DNA from: Subtercola sp. Z020
GTDB taxonomy: Bacteria > Actinomycetota > Actinomycetes > Actinomycetales > Microbacteriaceae
Length of the DNA stretch: 48,557 nucleotides
Assembly: GCF_002931235.1 (NCBI RefSeq)
Contig: NZ_PSTT01000041.1
Location: 1-48,557, forward strand
Reading direction: 5' to 3'
Made by a program: the position numbers and the translations under genes. The notes below the pieces were generated by a model. The model was given only the letters and a program-made list of their open reading frames with translations, did not search any database and had not been told where the DNA came from. Below, piece by piece: positions 1 through 8,318 of this stretch (position 1 is the first letter of the stretch; the number at the start of each line of letters is the position of its first letter).

Positions 1-1247
1 GCGCCGTGGCCCACCCCCGCGCCGACACCCGCACCAGCCCGAGCACCGACACGCGGGTCACCCCACGGAATCATCACCTGCCGCTCGGCGACCCCACGCC
101 CCCCACCGATCACGGCTGTCGTCACCGCCCCGTGCCCGAGCAGGCTCTGCACCCGCGAGAGCCCGTGGTGGATGCGGTCGTCGGGCGCGCTGCCCCAGAG
201 CCCTGTCTCATAGTTGCCGATCGAGTCGAGCCCCTCGGGCAGCACCCGCACCTTCGTGATCGCCGACGTGAGGGCACCGGCCCCCGCCCCTGTTCGACCC
301 TGCACCTGCCAGCGGATGCGGTCGAGCACATCGTTGGCACTGAACCACCGCGGGTGCCCCCAGCCGCGGTCGTGCACCACCCCGTTGTCGGTGTGCAGTT
401 CGACCCGTATGCTCGTGCAGACCAGCAGCGCCTGGGTGAGCTCGTCGACGAAACGTTCCGCCGCCGTGCGAAAGGCGAAGGTGATCTGGTCGACGCGATC
501 GAGCGGCGGCTCGAACGCGACCTCGATGTCGCGCAGCTGCGGCGGCAGACGCGGAACGACCCGCCGGGCATCCCGACCGCTCGCGAGAGTGTGCGCATGC
601 ACACCCGTCTCACCGAACCGGGCCCGCACATCGCGAAAGTCGAGCGCCGCGAAACTGCCGAGCGTCGTGAGGCCGAGCCGTCGCAGCAGTGTGGCGAGCT
701 GCGGGTCGCCGATGGCATCGATCGGGTGCTCGGCCAGGAACTCCGGCGACCCACCCGGTTCGACGATGCGGATGCCCTCCCGCCCGGGCATGCGGGCGAG
801 TTGTTCAGCGGCGAACCGCCCGTCGGCGATCGTGATGCGTGCGTCTTCGACTCCGAGCCCCACCAGGGTGGTCAGTAGCACCCCCGCCGCACCGCGCTCA
901 CCACCGTAGTAGCGGCTCGGACCGCGGGCGGCCAGCGCACACATACCGGGCCGGAGCAGCTGCACCCCCGGCATCAGCTCTTCGATGGCTGCGACGACGG
1001 CCTCGAAACTGCGGTAGTCGAGTGCGGGGTCGTAGTCGAAGGTCATCAGCTCGACGCAGGCGGCCTGGGCCTCGCGCACGCGCTGGCCACGCTTCACCCC
1101 TTCGGCCCGGGCACTGGGGGAGCAGGCGAACACGAGCCCGTGGTCGATGAGGGCGATGGGCTCGTCGAGGGAGAACCCCTCTGCCTGGGCGAGCGCCCGC
1201 ACCGGCCAGTCGGGACACCACACCACAATCGTGCGCACCGCTGCCAT
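1..1247 (-). CDS. imuB: ImuB-like Y-family DNA polymerase homologue (3' end outside window)
   Basis: Reading the minus strand from the ATG at 1247 gives an open frame of 415 codons to the window edge, so the C-terminus is missing. It opens MAAVRTIVVWCPDWPVRALA, the ImuB/DinP-type palm start. Where active Y-family polymerases carry the acidic SxDE motif, this protein reads LRPGMCAL, so one catalytic acidic pair is absent. That is the known hallmark of ImuB, which acts as a non-catalytic hub linking ImuA' and the error-prone polymerase DnaE2 to the beta clamp. A helix-hairpin-helix-like stretch (DAIGDPQLATLLRRLGLTTL) follows. It starts 2 nt after the imuA' stop, so the two are co-transcribed under the LexA box at 2001-2016. 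dnaE2 would be expected further left; that is inference. Confidence 0.88.
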   Translation of the reverse strand, partial: MAAVRTIVVWCPDWPVRALAQAEGFSLDEPIALIDHGLVFACSPSARAEGVKRGQRVREAQAACVELMTFDYDPALDYRSFEAVVAAIEELMPGVQLLRPGMCALAARGPSRYYGGERGAAGVLLTTLVGLGVEDARITIADGRFAAEQLARMPGREGIRIVEPGGSPEFLAEHPIDAIGDPQLATLLRRLGLTTLGSFAALDFRDVRARFGETGVHAHTLASGRDARRVVPRLPPQLRDIEVAFEPPLDRVDQITFAFRTAAERFVDELTQALLVCTSIRVELHTDNGVVHDRGWGHPRWFSANDVLDRIRWQVQGRTGAGAGALTSAITKVRVLPEGLDSIGNYETGLWGSAPDDRIHHGLSRVQSLLGHGAVTTAVIGGGRGVAERQVMIPWGDPRVGARAGAGVGAGVGHG

Positions 1248-1249
1248 CG

Positions 1250-1990
1250 TCAGCCCGCCAGTTCTTCGAAGCCGGCGAACGCGCGCTCGGCGGGCCAGGG
1301 GGATGCTGCACCACGCCCGGCCTCTGCCACCGCCCGAACCTGCTCCCGGGCATCCGGAAGCCACAACCGTGCAGAACGCTTCTGCCCCCTGAACCCCTTG
1401 CCGACAGCGCTCACCGTCACCTGCCTGCTCGCGAGGTGCCCGAACCCCTCGCCGATGCCACCCCAGGTGCTCTCGGTGATGCGCAGTGTCGCTTCGCTCT
1501 GCGGCCAGCCGCCCAACACGATCAGTGTCGCCTCACGCTGCCGGATGCGCGCCGCCAGCCGTGCGGCCAGCGCATCGCCGAGGCGCGGGGGAGCTACGGT
1601 CACCACCACCGTGACCACGTCGATCACGGCAGAGACCACCGCCAACCACTGGTCGCCCGGATGCGGCACGAACACCAGCCGGTCGAGATCGATGCCCGAA
1701 CGCCCTGCGGCCTCGGCGCCGAAGTCGGGCAGCCCGATGACCCCGCACCAGGCACCTGCCGCCGACGGGCCGGCCATCATCGCCATGGCCAGGGAGTGCG
1801 AGCCCTCGACCGAGTATGCCGAGCCCGCCTTCAGCGCCCCGCCGGGCAGCAGCGGCGCCAGGGCGGGCGTCGTCGCGAGGCTGCGGGTCTCGAGTTTGGT
1901 GGCCTGCATCTGCCGGATGCGCTCCTGCAGCTCGCGCACCGACGGAGCCGCGGGGGCGGCTTCGGTGAGGAGTGCTGCTGGCTCTGGCAT
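1250..1990 (-). CDS. imuA': ImuA'-like RecA-fold protein of the mutasome
   Basis: A 246-residue protein preceding imuB, in the position and size of ImuA', the RecA-like partner that binds ImuB in damage-induced mutagenesis. It has the expected RecA-core outline (LLPGGALKAGSAYSVEG near residues 45-60, then GIDLDRLVFVPHPGDQWL) but no intact Walker A, as is usual for ImuA'. An in-frame ATG at 2008 lies inside the LexA operator and would place the start within the promoter, so I prefer the ATG at 1990 (MPEPAALL). A TTGACT -35 at 2025-2020 and a weak -10 near 2001-1996 would start transcription close to 1990, suggesting a leaderless mRNA. Family assignment rests mainly on context plus fold outline. 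Confidence 0.8.
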   Translation of the reverse strand: MPEPAALLTEAAPAAPSVRELQERIRQMQATKLETRSLATTPALAPLLPGGALKAGSAYSVEGSHSLAMAMMAGPSAAGAWCGVIGLPDFGAEAAGRSGIDLDRLVFVPHPGDQWLAVVSAVIDVVTVVVTVAPPRLGDALAARLAARIRQREATLIVLGGWPQSEATLRITESTWGGIGEGFGHLASRQVTVSAVGKGFRGQKRSARLWLPDAREQVRAVAEAGRGAASPWPAERAFAGFEELAG

Positions 1991-2000
1991 GCACCAATGT

Positions 2001-2016
2001 TCGAACATATGTTCGA
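2001..2016. promoter_or_regulatory. LexA operator (SOS box) of imuA'-imuB
   Basis: TCGAACATATGTTCGA is a perfect 16-bp palindrome matching the actinobacterial/Gram-positive LexA box TCGAAC-N4-GTTCGA, and it extends one more paired base on each side (2000-2017). It lies between a TTGACT -35-like hexamer (2025-2020, minus strand) and the imuA' start, where bound LexA would block RNA polymerase. imuA'-imuB is a classic LexA regulon member in mycobacteria. Confidence 0.93.
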
Positions 2017-2068
2017 ATAAGTCAACGCGGGAATCGCCCTCAGAATCGCCCCGGAGAAGAACCCCTGA

Positions 2069-2407
2069 TCACTTCAGCGGGTCATGTCCCCAGTTCATCA
2101 GAGAGTACCTCCAGCGGGTGTCACTGACGTCGCCGTCGGGTCGCTGCTCCAGATGGCGGTGCACGTAGCCGGTCACTTTCTTCATGTGGTCGTAGTCATC
2201 CGACGTGAAGTCGGCCTGCTTCTTGCCGAGCAGCGTGATGATGCGCCGGCCGCTCTGGTGGCCCACAGATTCGTTCGAATCCTTTTTCTGACCGACCTCT
2301 TTCGATTCGTCGGTGTCGAGCCACTTCTTCAACTGACTCGCGGTCATATTGACCGCGGAATGGAACTCCGAGAGGGTCGCCTTGTCGCTTGGTGTGTGTT
2401 CAGCCAT
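2069..2407 (-). CDS. DUF3140 domain protein
   Basis: A 112-residue protein (MAEHTPSDKATLSEFHSAVN) with the features of the DUF3140 family: an N-terminal FHxxVNMT helix, a KKWLDTDES segment, GRRIITLLGKK, a KKVxGYVHRHL helix and the C-terminal signature RYSLMNWGHDPLK. The family has no established biochemical role; members are small, charged proteins common in actinobacteria. A longer frame exists upstream to 2518, but it would overlap the divergent gene at 2484 and adds residues foreign to the family, so I chose the ATG at 2407. The 76-bp gap to the divergent gene holds the promoter of that gene. Confidence 0.85.
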   Translation of the reverse strand: MAEHTPSDKATLSEFHSAVNMTASQLKKWLDTDESKEVGQKKDSNESVGHQSGRRIITLLGKKQADFTSDDYDHMKKVTGYVHRHLEQRPDGDVSDTRWRYSLMNWGHDPLK

Positions 2408-2471
2408 ACCAGCAGTACAACGCCAGAGACACGGGGAGGCAACCGGCTTGTGCATCGCCCGGCGGGCTGCG

Positions 2472-2477
2472 TAGCGT
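2472..2477 (+). promoter_or_regulatory. -10 box of a leaderless promoter for the acidic protein gene
   Basis: TAGCGT ends exactly 6 nt before the ATG at 2484, which puts the predicted transcription start on the start codon. No Shine-Dalgarno sequence is visible in those 6 nt. Confidence 0.5.
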
Positions 2478-2483
2478 CGAGAC

Positions 2484-2813
2484 ATGACATTCGAAGAAGA
2501 GACCCGCAAGACCCACAAGGCAGAGAAGGATGCCGCGAAGCATCACTCGCGGCACGGCCTCTCCGAGCGCGACCTGACGGCCCTCGACCGCGTGAACTCG
2601 CCGCAGAGCGAAGACGAGACCGAGGTGTTGCAGAACCAGTCGGTCACCGACAGCGACGGTGTCGAGAGCGACACGAACGTGTCCGACATCGAAGTCCTGC
2701 CCGGCACGGGCGGCCCCGACGACGTGGGCGACATCGAGGTCGACCCGTCAGAACTGAACATGAGCGGCGACTCGATCCCCGGGCATCCGAAGCCCGCATC
2801 GCACCCGCACTGA
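2484..2813 (+). CDS. Small acidic hypothetical protein
   Basis: 109 residues, not recognised. The first 35 residues are charged and likely helical (TFEEETRKTHKAEKDAAKHH). The rest is rich in Asp, Glu, Ser, Gly and Pro and low in hydrophobic residues, so it is probably disordered. There is no signal peptide, membrane segment or cysteine. It is divergent from the DUF3140 gene. The coding-strand base use matches neighbouring genes, and the -10 box 6 nt upstream supports the start. Function unknown. Confidence 0.7.
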   Translation: MTFEEETRKTHKAEKDAAKHHSRHGLSERDLTALDRVNSPQSEDETEVLQNQSVTDSDGVESDTNVSDIEVLPGTGGPDDVGDIEVDPSELNMSGDSIPGHPKPASHPH

Positions 2814-2837
2814 CCCGAACGGCCCGTGGCAGACGGG

Positions 2838-2859
2838 TGTCGGGGGGCGGGCATAGTCT
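2838..2859 (+). promoter_or_regulatory. Leaderless promoter of the DUF885 gene, with PafBC-like box
   Basis: TAGTCT (2854-2859) ends 6 nt before the ATG at 2866. Exactly 8 nt upstream of it is TGTCGGGG (2838-2845), one base off the RecA-NDp/PafBC motif TGTCRGTG at the characteristic spacing. The -10 call is firmer than the activator-site call. Confidence 0.45.
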
Positions 2860-2865
2860 GAATGG

Positions 2866-4551
2866 ATGACCGACAGAACACCCTCCGGCACCACGCCCCG
2901 CACCCCGACCCCGATCGACGCCATCGCCGAGCGCTGGGTCGACACCCTCGTCGAACTCGAACCGGCCATCGGCACGTACATCGGGCGCAACGAGGCCAAT
3001 GACCGCTACGGCGACTACTCGCCCGAGGGCCATGAGCGCTACGTCGCCGAGGTGCGCCGAACGCTGGCCGACCTCGAATCGGCCCGCCCGGCTGACGACG
3101 TCGACGAGGTGACGCTCGCCGATCTCGGCAGCGAGCTGCGGCAGACTCTCGAGAGCTCTGAGGCGCGGTTGCAGCTGCGCGACCTGAACGTGATCGAGTC
3201 GCCGTCGCAGCAGATCCGCGAGGTCTACGACCTCATGCCCACCGACACCGCCGACGATTGGGAGGTCGTCGGCCAGCGCCTCACCGGTGTCGGGGCCGCG
3301 ATCGACGGCTACATCGAGACGCTTCGGGAGGGCATCCGGTCGGGCGTCGTTCCCGCCCGGCGACAGGTGCGCGAAGTGCTGCTGCAGGCGAACAAGAACG
3401 TCGGTGAGAACGGGTTCTTCTTCGACCTGGCCCGGTCGGCGGCTCCGGATGCTGTGCCCGACGCTCTCGAACGACAGCTCCAGCACGGGGCCGGCGTGGC
3501 GTCTGCGGCGTACGAACGCCTGGCGGCCTTCCTCTCCGCCGAGCTCCTCCCCGTCGCTTCCGAGGAGGATGCCGTGGGGCGCGACATCTACGCCCTCGAG
3601 TCACGCAAGTTCCTCGGTGCGACCGTCGACCTCGACGAGACCTACGACTGGGGTGTCGCCGAACTCGAACGCATGGTGCGCGAGCAGGAATCCATTGCGA
3701 ACGAGATCCTCCCGGGGGCCTCCGTGCTCGAGGCCATCGCACACCTCGATGCCGACCCGGCCCACAAGCTGCACGGCACGGCCGCTCTGCAGGAGTGGAT
3801 GCAGCAGACCAGCGACCGGGCCGTCGCGGAGCTGTCGGCGAGCCAGTTCGACATCCCCGACGAGATCAGAACCATCGAGTGCATGATCGCGCCGACGAAC
3901 GAGGGCGGCATCTACTACACCGGCCCCACCGACGACTTCTCGCGTCCCGGCCGCATGTGGTGGTCCGTGCCAGAGGGGGTCACCGAGTTCGACACCTGGC
4001 GGGAGCTCACCACCGTCTATCACGAGGGCGTTCCCGGCCACCACCTGCAGATCGGGCAGGCGGTCTACAACCGCTCGAAGCTGAACACCTGGCGCCGGCA
4101 GCTCGCCGGAACCTCCGGCCACGCCGAGGGCTGGGCGCTCTACGCCGAGCGCTTGATGCAGGAGCTCGGCTACCTCGACGACCCGGCCGACCGGCTCGGG
4201 ATGCTCGACGGCCAGCGCATGCGGGCCGCCCGCGTCGTGCTCGACATCGGTGTGCACCTCGGCAAACCCCGCCTCGACGGCACCGGCGTGTGGAACGCGG
4301 AGTACGCCCTCGCGTTCATGCGCGAGAACGTCAACATGAACGACGGCTTCATCCGCTTCGAGGTCAACCGCTACCTCGGCTGGCCGGGCCAGGCGCCCTC
4401 GTACAAGGTGGGCCAGCGCATCTGGGAGCAGCTGCGAGACGACTACCGGGCCCGCCAGGGCGCCGACTTCGACATCCGCGAGTTCCACCGCCGCGCGCTC
4501 GATCTCGGCGGTGTGCGCCTCGACACCCTCGTCTCCGCGATGGAGCGCTGA
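2866..4551 (+). CDS. DUF885 family protein, putative zinc metallopeptidase
   Basis: 561 residues, the usual size for DUF885. The key motif is HEGVPGHH (residues 386-393), the HExxPGHH form of a zinc-metallopeptidase site. A second conserved block, TSGHAEGWALYAERLM near residue 419, supplies the likely third-ligand glutamate. The N-terminal half is mostly helical and acidic. There is no signal peptide, so it is probably cytosolic. DUF885 proteins are predicted peptidases, but their substrates are mostly unknown. The gene is monocistronic: it has its own leaderless-type promoter and a hairpin terminator 12 nt after the stop. Confidence 0.92.
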   Translation: MTDRTPSGTTPRTPTPIDAIAERWVDTLVELEPAIGTYIGRNEANDRYGDYSPEGHERYVAEVRRTLADLESARPADDVDEVTLADLGSELRQTLESSEARLQLRDLNVIESPSQQIREVYDLMPTDTADDWEVVGQRLTGVGAAIDGYIETLREGIRSGVVPARRQVREVLLQANKNVGENGFFFDLARSAAPDAVPDALERQLQHGAGVASAAYERLAAFLSAELLPVASEEDAVGRDIYALESRKFLGATVDLDETYDWGVAELERMVREQESIANEILPGASVLEAIAHLDADPAHKLHGTAALQEWMQQTSDRAVAELSASQFDIPDEIRTIECMIAPTNEGGIYYTGPTDDFSRPGRMWWSVPEGVTEFDTWRELTTVYHEGVPGHHLQIGQAVYNRSKLNTWRRQLAGTSGHAEGWALYAERLMQELGYLDDPADRLGMLDGQRMRAARVVLDIGVHLGKPRLDGTGVWNAEYALAFMRENVNMNDGFIRFEVNRYLGWPGQAPSYKVGQRIWEQLRDDYRARQGADFDIREFHRRALDLGGVRLDTLVSAMER

Positions 4552-4562
4552 CACCGTACTAA

Positions 4563-4590
4563 GGGGTGGGCTGAACACACAGCCCACCCC
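4563..4590. terminator. Hairpin terminator between convergent genes
   Basis: A perfect 10-bp stem, GGGGTGGGCT (4563-4572) with AGCCCACCCC (4581-4590), and an 8-nt loop. It lies between the convergent DUF885 and beta-propeller genes and can serve both strands. There is no clear T tract, as is common in GC-rich actinobacteria. Confidence 0.75.
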
Positions 4591-4615
4591 CTCTGCTCTC
4601 GAGGCGCACGTCTCC

Positions 4616-5902
4616 CTAGGGCGTCACGGCAATCGTGAACCGCCCCTCCGACTTGACACTCGTCGTGTTGCGCGCGGAGATCGTGACGGTGAAGCTCCCG
4701 GCTTCGGTGGGGGTGCCCGAGAGCGCACCCGTGCTGGAGTTCAGCCGCAGTCCCTTCGGGAGGGCGCCTGACGTCAGGGTGAAGGTCGGGGCAGGCGAAC
4801 CCTTCGCCCGGAAGGTGAACGAGTAGGGGTCCCCGACGTGGCCCGACGGGGGAGTCGCCAGCGAGATGTCCGGTGTCGCGAGTTCATCGACAGCGGTGAC
4901 CGTGCTGTCGCCCTGGTTCGCGACCCAGATTCTCGACCTCAGTCGGTCGAAGGCAATACCCGAGGGGTGAAGGCCGACCTCCACGGGGGCGCCGACGAGC
5001 GCGTGGGTCGCGGCATCCAGTACCGAGACCGACCTGCCCGCGGCGTCCGTCACGAAGACCGACTGCGTCACCTCGTCGACGGCGACGGCGAACGGCGAGG
5101 CTGACACATCGAAGACCGTCTCGACCAGCTTTCCCGTCTTGTCGATGATGGTCACGGAGTGGTCGTTCGGATTCGGGATGTAGGCCAGGCCGAGGGCGGA
5201 GTCGACGGCGACGTTCTTCGACCCCTTGGGAATGGCGACCAGCTGTTCGACGGTGAGAAGCGCGGAGGACAGCGTCATCACCTCTCCGCTCTCGGGGAAC
5301 ACCACGTACACCGTGTCTGAGGCGGAGTCGACGGCGACACCCCCGCCCCCGTTCAGAGCAGGCGCCTGGCTGATCAATCTGGAGTTCACGACAGTGTCGC
5401 CCACCCCCTCCAGAGTCGCCGCGAACACGAAGTCGTTGAACGGGCCGCTTTCCTCCTCGTACCCCACGACCTGAACGAGATTGCGCAGCTCGTCGACAGC
5501 GACGCCGTAGAGCGTCGACTCAACGGGAACGACCGCTGTCACGGCAGGCTTGTCCCCGGAGATCACAGACACGCTGCCGTTCTCCGAATCGGTGACGTAG
5601 GCCTTGTGCGTCACCGAGTTGACGGCGATGCCCCACGGTGCGGGCCCCACGTCGATCGGCTCACCGACAGGCTTGCTGGTCGCGCCGTCGATGATGGTGA
5701 CGGTGCCCTCGTCGGGGTTGGTCGTGTAGACGAGGTTCTTCACGGTGTCGACGGCGACGCTCTCGGAGCGATGCGCTGTCGCGAAAGCGGGGGTGGCGTG
5801 GAAGTACCTCCAGCTCTCTGCCGAGGCGCTCGAGGGGGTCGTCGACACGGCGAGAACAGCGATGAGGGCGGTGGCCGCGGCCACAGACGTTTTCTTCTTC
5901 AT
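4616..5902 (-). CDS. Secreted YncE/YVTN-type beta-propeller protein with C-terminal putative Ig domain
   Basis: 428 residues. Residues 1-28 form a Sec signal peptide (KKK, hydrophobic core, cleavage near SASA-ES). Residues about 30-330 hold roughly six to seven repeats of 40-45 residues built on GIAVNSVTHKAYVTDSENGSVSVI-like phrases, typical of a YVTN/YncE propeller. The last ~85 residues (GHVGDPYSFTFRAKGSPAP..., GALPKGLRLNSSTGALSGTP) match a putative Ig (He_PIG) domain. There is no LPXTG motif or membrane anchor, so it is probably released or loosely wall-associated. The ligand is unknown. It is divergent from rpsA, and no strong ribosome-binding site precedes the ATG. Confidence 0.85.
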   Translation of the reverse strand: MKKKTSVAAATALIAVLAVSTTPSSASAESWRYFHATPAFATAHRSESVAVDTVKNLVYTTNPDEGTVTIIDGATSKPVGEPIDVGPAPWGIAVNSVTHKAYVTDSENGSVSVISGDKPAVTAVVPVESTLYGVAVDELRNLVQVVGYEEESGPFNDFVFAATLEGVGDTVVNSRLISQAPALNGGGGVAVDSASDTVYVVFPESGEVMTLSSALLTVEQLVAIPKGSKNVAVDSALGLAYIPNPNDHSVTIIDKTGKLVETVFDVSASPFAVAVDEVTQSVFVTDAAGRSVSVLDAATHALVGAPVEVGLHPSGIAFDRLRSRIWVANQGDSTVTAVDELATPDISLATPPSGHVGDPYSFTFRAKGSPAPTFTLTSGALPKGLRLNSSTGALSGTPTEAGSFTVTISARNTTSVKSEGRFTIAVTP

Positions 5903-6096
5903 GCCGGTAGGGATGCACTGAGGGTTGCTCCATTACGCGGGTCTGCGCAGGTTGCCGCCACCTCTTTCGCGGGGCTAAGATTACATGGCGCAATTTGCGT
6001 CAATCATCCATCTGCCTCACAGCGAACTCCATCCGAACTCCGGGCGGCGCGCATGCTGTGTGGCCCGATACATGTCCATACTGGAGCAACTACTAC

Positions 6097-7551
6097 ATGA
6101 CAATCGTAACGACCGAAAAGGCACCGAAGCAGGTCGCCGTCAACGACATCGGATCTGCTGAAGACTTTCTTGCCGCGGTCGAGAAGACACTGAAGTTCTT
6201 CAACGACGGAGACCTCATCGAAGGCACCGTCGTCAAGATCGACCGCGACGAGGTTCTCCTCGATGTCGGTTACAAGACCGAGGGCGTCATCCCCTCCCGC
6301 GAACTTTCGATCAAGCACGACGTCGACCCCACAGAGGTCGTACAGGTCGGCGACCTGGTCGAGGCCCTCGTCCTCCAGAAGGAAGACAAAGAAGGCCGTC
6401 TGATCCTCTCGAAGAAGCGCGCGCAGTACGAGCGTGCGTGGGGCGACGTCGAGAAGATCAAAGACGCCGACGGTGTTGTCACCGGTTCGGTCATCGAGGT
6501 CGTCAAGGGTGGCCTCATCGTCGACATCGGCCTGCGCGGCTTCCTGCCGGCGTCGCTCATCGAGCTCCGTCGCGTTCGTGACCTTACGCCGTACCTCGGC
6601 CAGGAGATCGAAGCGAAGATCCTCGAGCTCGACAAGAACCGCAACAACGTCGTGCTGTCGCGCCGCGCCCTGCTCGAGCAGACGCAGAGCGAGAGCCGCA
6701 CCACGTTCCTGAACAACCTCCAGAAGGGCCAGGTCCGCAAGGGCGTCGTCTCGTCGATCGTCAACTTCGGTGCGTTCGTCGACCTCGGCGGCGTCGACGG
6801 TCTGGTTCACGTCTCCGAGCTGTCGTGGAAGCACATCGAGCACGCCTCAGAGGTCGTCGAGGTGGGCCAGGAGGTCACCGTCGAGATCCTCGAGGTCGAC
6901 CTCGAGCGCGAGCGCGTCTCCCTGTCGCTCAAGGCGACGCAGGAAGACCCGTGGCAGGTCTTCGCCCGCACCCACGCCATCGGCCAGGTTGCTCCGGGCA
7001 AGGTCACGAAGCTGGTTCCCTTCGGTGCGTTCGTTCGCGTCGCAGAGGGCATCGAGGGCCTCGTGCACATCTCCGAGCTGTCGGGCAAGCACGTCGAACT
7101 CGCCGAGCAGGTTGTCTCGGTCGGCGACGACGTGTTCGTCAAGGTCATCGACATCGACCTCGAGCGTCGCCGCATCTCGCTGAGCCTCAAGCAGGCCAAC
7201 GAGGGTGTCGACCCCGAGGGCACCGAGTTCGACCCGGCCCTCTACGGCATGCTCACCGAGTACGACGAGCAGGGCAACTACAAGTACCCCGAAGGTTTCG
7301 ACCCCGAGACCAACGAGTGGCGCGAGGGCTTCGAGACCCAGCGCGAGAAGTGGGAGCAGGACTACGCTGCAGCCCAGGCTCGCTGGGAAGCCCACAAGAA
7401 GCAGGTTGCGACCTCCAACGAGGAGACCCCGCTCAACGAGGTCGGCGCTTCTGCCGGCTCCTCGTTCTCGAGCGAGTCGACCGGCGCCGGCACCCTTGCC
7501 GACGACGAGACCCTCGCGGCGCTTCGCGAGAAGCTCAGCTCGAACAACTAG
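6097..7551 (+). CDS. rpsA: 30S ribosomal protein S1
   Basis: 484 residues with four S1 RNA-binding domains, beginning at EGTVVKIDRDEVLLDVGYKTEG, TGSVIEVVKGGLIVDIGL, KGVVSSIVNFGAFVDLGG and PGKVTKLVPFGAFVRV. Actinobacterial S1 usually has four, not six. The frame is open further 5' to 5995, but the conserved start MTIVTTEKAPKQVAVND is at 6097 with GGAG at 6083-6086, 10 nt upstream. S1 brings mRNA to the 30S subunit. The tail after residue ~400 is acidic and low complexity. A strong hairpin follows the gene. Confidence 0.97.
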   Translation: MTIVTTEKAPKQVAVNDIGSAEDFLAAVEKTLKFFNDGDLIEGTVVKIDRDEVLLDVGYKTEGVIPSRELSIKHDVDPTEVVQVGDLVEALVLQKEDKEGRLILSKKRAQYERAWGDVEKIKDADGVVTGSVIEVVKGGLIVDIGLRGFLPASLIELRRVRDLTPYLGQEIEAKILELDKNRNNVVLSRRALLEQTQSESRTTFLNNLQKGQVRKGVVSSIVNFGAFVDLGGVDGLVHVSELSWKHIEHASEVVEVGQEVTVEILEVDLERERVSLSLKATQEDPWQVFARTHAIGQVAPGKVTKLVPFGAFVRVAEGIEGLVHISELSGKHVELAEQVVSVGDDVFVKVIDIDLERRRISLSLKQANEGVDPEGTEFDPALYGMLTEYDEQGNYKYPEGFDPETNEWREGFETQREKWEQDYAAAQARWEAHKKQVATSNEETPLNEVGASAGSSFSSESTGAGTLADDETLAALREKLSSNN

Positions 7552-7566
7552 TCACACCGTTCCACA

Positions 7567-7602
7567 CGAGAGGCCGTTCTCCTTCGGGAGGGCGGCCTCT
7601 CG
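7567..7602 (+). terminator. Rho-independent-type terminator of rpsA
   Basis: CGAGAGGCCG (7567-7576) pairs with CGGCCTCTCG (7593-7602). An inner stem closes on a C-TTCG-G tetraloop (7583-7586), giving about 16 bp in all, including two G-U pairs. It lies 15 nt after the rpsA stop and before the coaE promoter. Confidence 0.88.
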
Positions 7603-7658
7603 CCGTTGCGGCCATCTGCGCCGGGGCACGCGCCGGGCGGGTGGATGCCTCGCCCGGC

Positions 7659-7664
7659 TACCAT
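7659..7664 (+). promoter_or_regulatory. -10 box of a leaderless coaE promoter
   Basis: TACCAT ends exactly 6 nt before the GTG at 7671, and no Shine-Dalgarno sequence is present. It lies downstream of the rpsA terminator, so coaE appears to be transcribed on its own. Confidence 0.6.
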
Positions 7665-7670
7665 GAACAC

Positions 7671-8318
7671 GTGCATCTCGTAGCCCTCACCGGTGGCATC
7701 GCCTCCGGAAAGTCCACCGTCGCAGCCCGCCTCGCCGAACACGGCGCCGTCATCGTCGACGCCGACAAACTCGCCCGCGAGGTCGTCGAGCCGGGAACGG
7801 ATGCCCTGCGGCAGATCGCGGAGACGTTCGGCAGCGACCTCCTCCGCCCCGACGGCTCGCTCGACCGCCCGGCGCTCGGCCAGCGCGTCTTCGGCCAGCC
7901 CGAGCAGCTGCAGAAGCTGAACGCGATCACGCACCCTGCGGTGCACCGCCTCGGCATGGAGCGCTTCGCCGAGGCAGAGGCCGCCGATCCCGACGCCATC
8001 GTCGTCTACGACGTTCCCCTGCTGGTCGAGGCGAGTGACCGCCCCTACGACTTCGAACTCGTCGTGGTGGTCAGTGCCGACGATGAGACGCGCGTGCGCC
8101 GGCTCGTCGACCTGCGGGGCATGGCGGAGCAGGATGCCCGTCGCCGGGTCGGCTCACAGGCTTCAGAGGCCGAGCGGCTGGCCGTCGCCGACCACGTGAT
8201 CGACTCCACTGGCACGCTCGACGAGACGCTGGCCCAGGTCGATGCACTCTGGACGACGCTCGAGGCACTGCCGCAGTCCGGCGCGCGAAGCGCGACGGCA
8301 TCCGGAGCCGGCAACTAG
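7671..8318 (+). CDS. coaE: Dephospho-CoA kinase
   Basis: 215 residues. It phosphorylates the 3'-hydroxyl of dephospho-CoA, the last step of CoA synthesis. The P-loop GGIASGKST is at residues 8-16, followed by VDADKLAREVVEPG and the lid-side VYDVPLLVE. The GTG at 7671 is the only start that begins the kinase fold correctly: a nearby ATG at 7663 is out of frame. The position after rpsA is conserved in many actinobacteria. It is convergent with pfkA; the two stop codons overlap in the palindrome CTAG (8315-8318), leaving no room for a terminator. Confidence 0.96.
   Translation: MHLVALTGGIASGKSTVAARLAEHGAVIVDADKLAREVVEPGTDALRQIAETFGSDLLRPDGSLDRPALGQRVFGQPEQLQKLNAITHPAVHRLGMERFAEAEAADPDAIVVYDVPLLVEASDRPYDFELVVVVSADDETRVRRLVDLRGMAEQDARRRVGSQASEAERLAVADHVIDSTGTLDETLAQVDALWTTLEALPQSGARSATASGAGN

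Noticed and set aside
6-909. Long plus-strand frames at the left edge
   Set aside because: They are antisense to imuB; their products are Arg/Pro-rich with no domain, while the minus frame reads as a clear Y-family polymerase homologue.
1140-2168. 342-residue plus-strand frame over imuA'
   Set aside because: Composition is typical of the complement of a GC-rich gene, it covers the LexA operator, and it has no recognisable motif.
2408-2518. Upstream extension of the DUF3140 gene
   Set aside because: It would overlap the divergent gene and adds residues not found in the family.
5989-5999. CGCAA-T-TTGCG palindrome upstream of rpsA
   Set aside because: Only 5-bp arms and no match to an operator I know; likely chance.
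6825-7670. Frame running through rpsA into coaE as one protein
   Set aside because: It is an out-of-frame reading of rpsA that joins the coaE frame; the terminator at 7567-7602 and the promoter at 7659 separate them.
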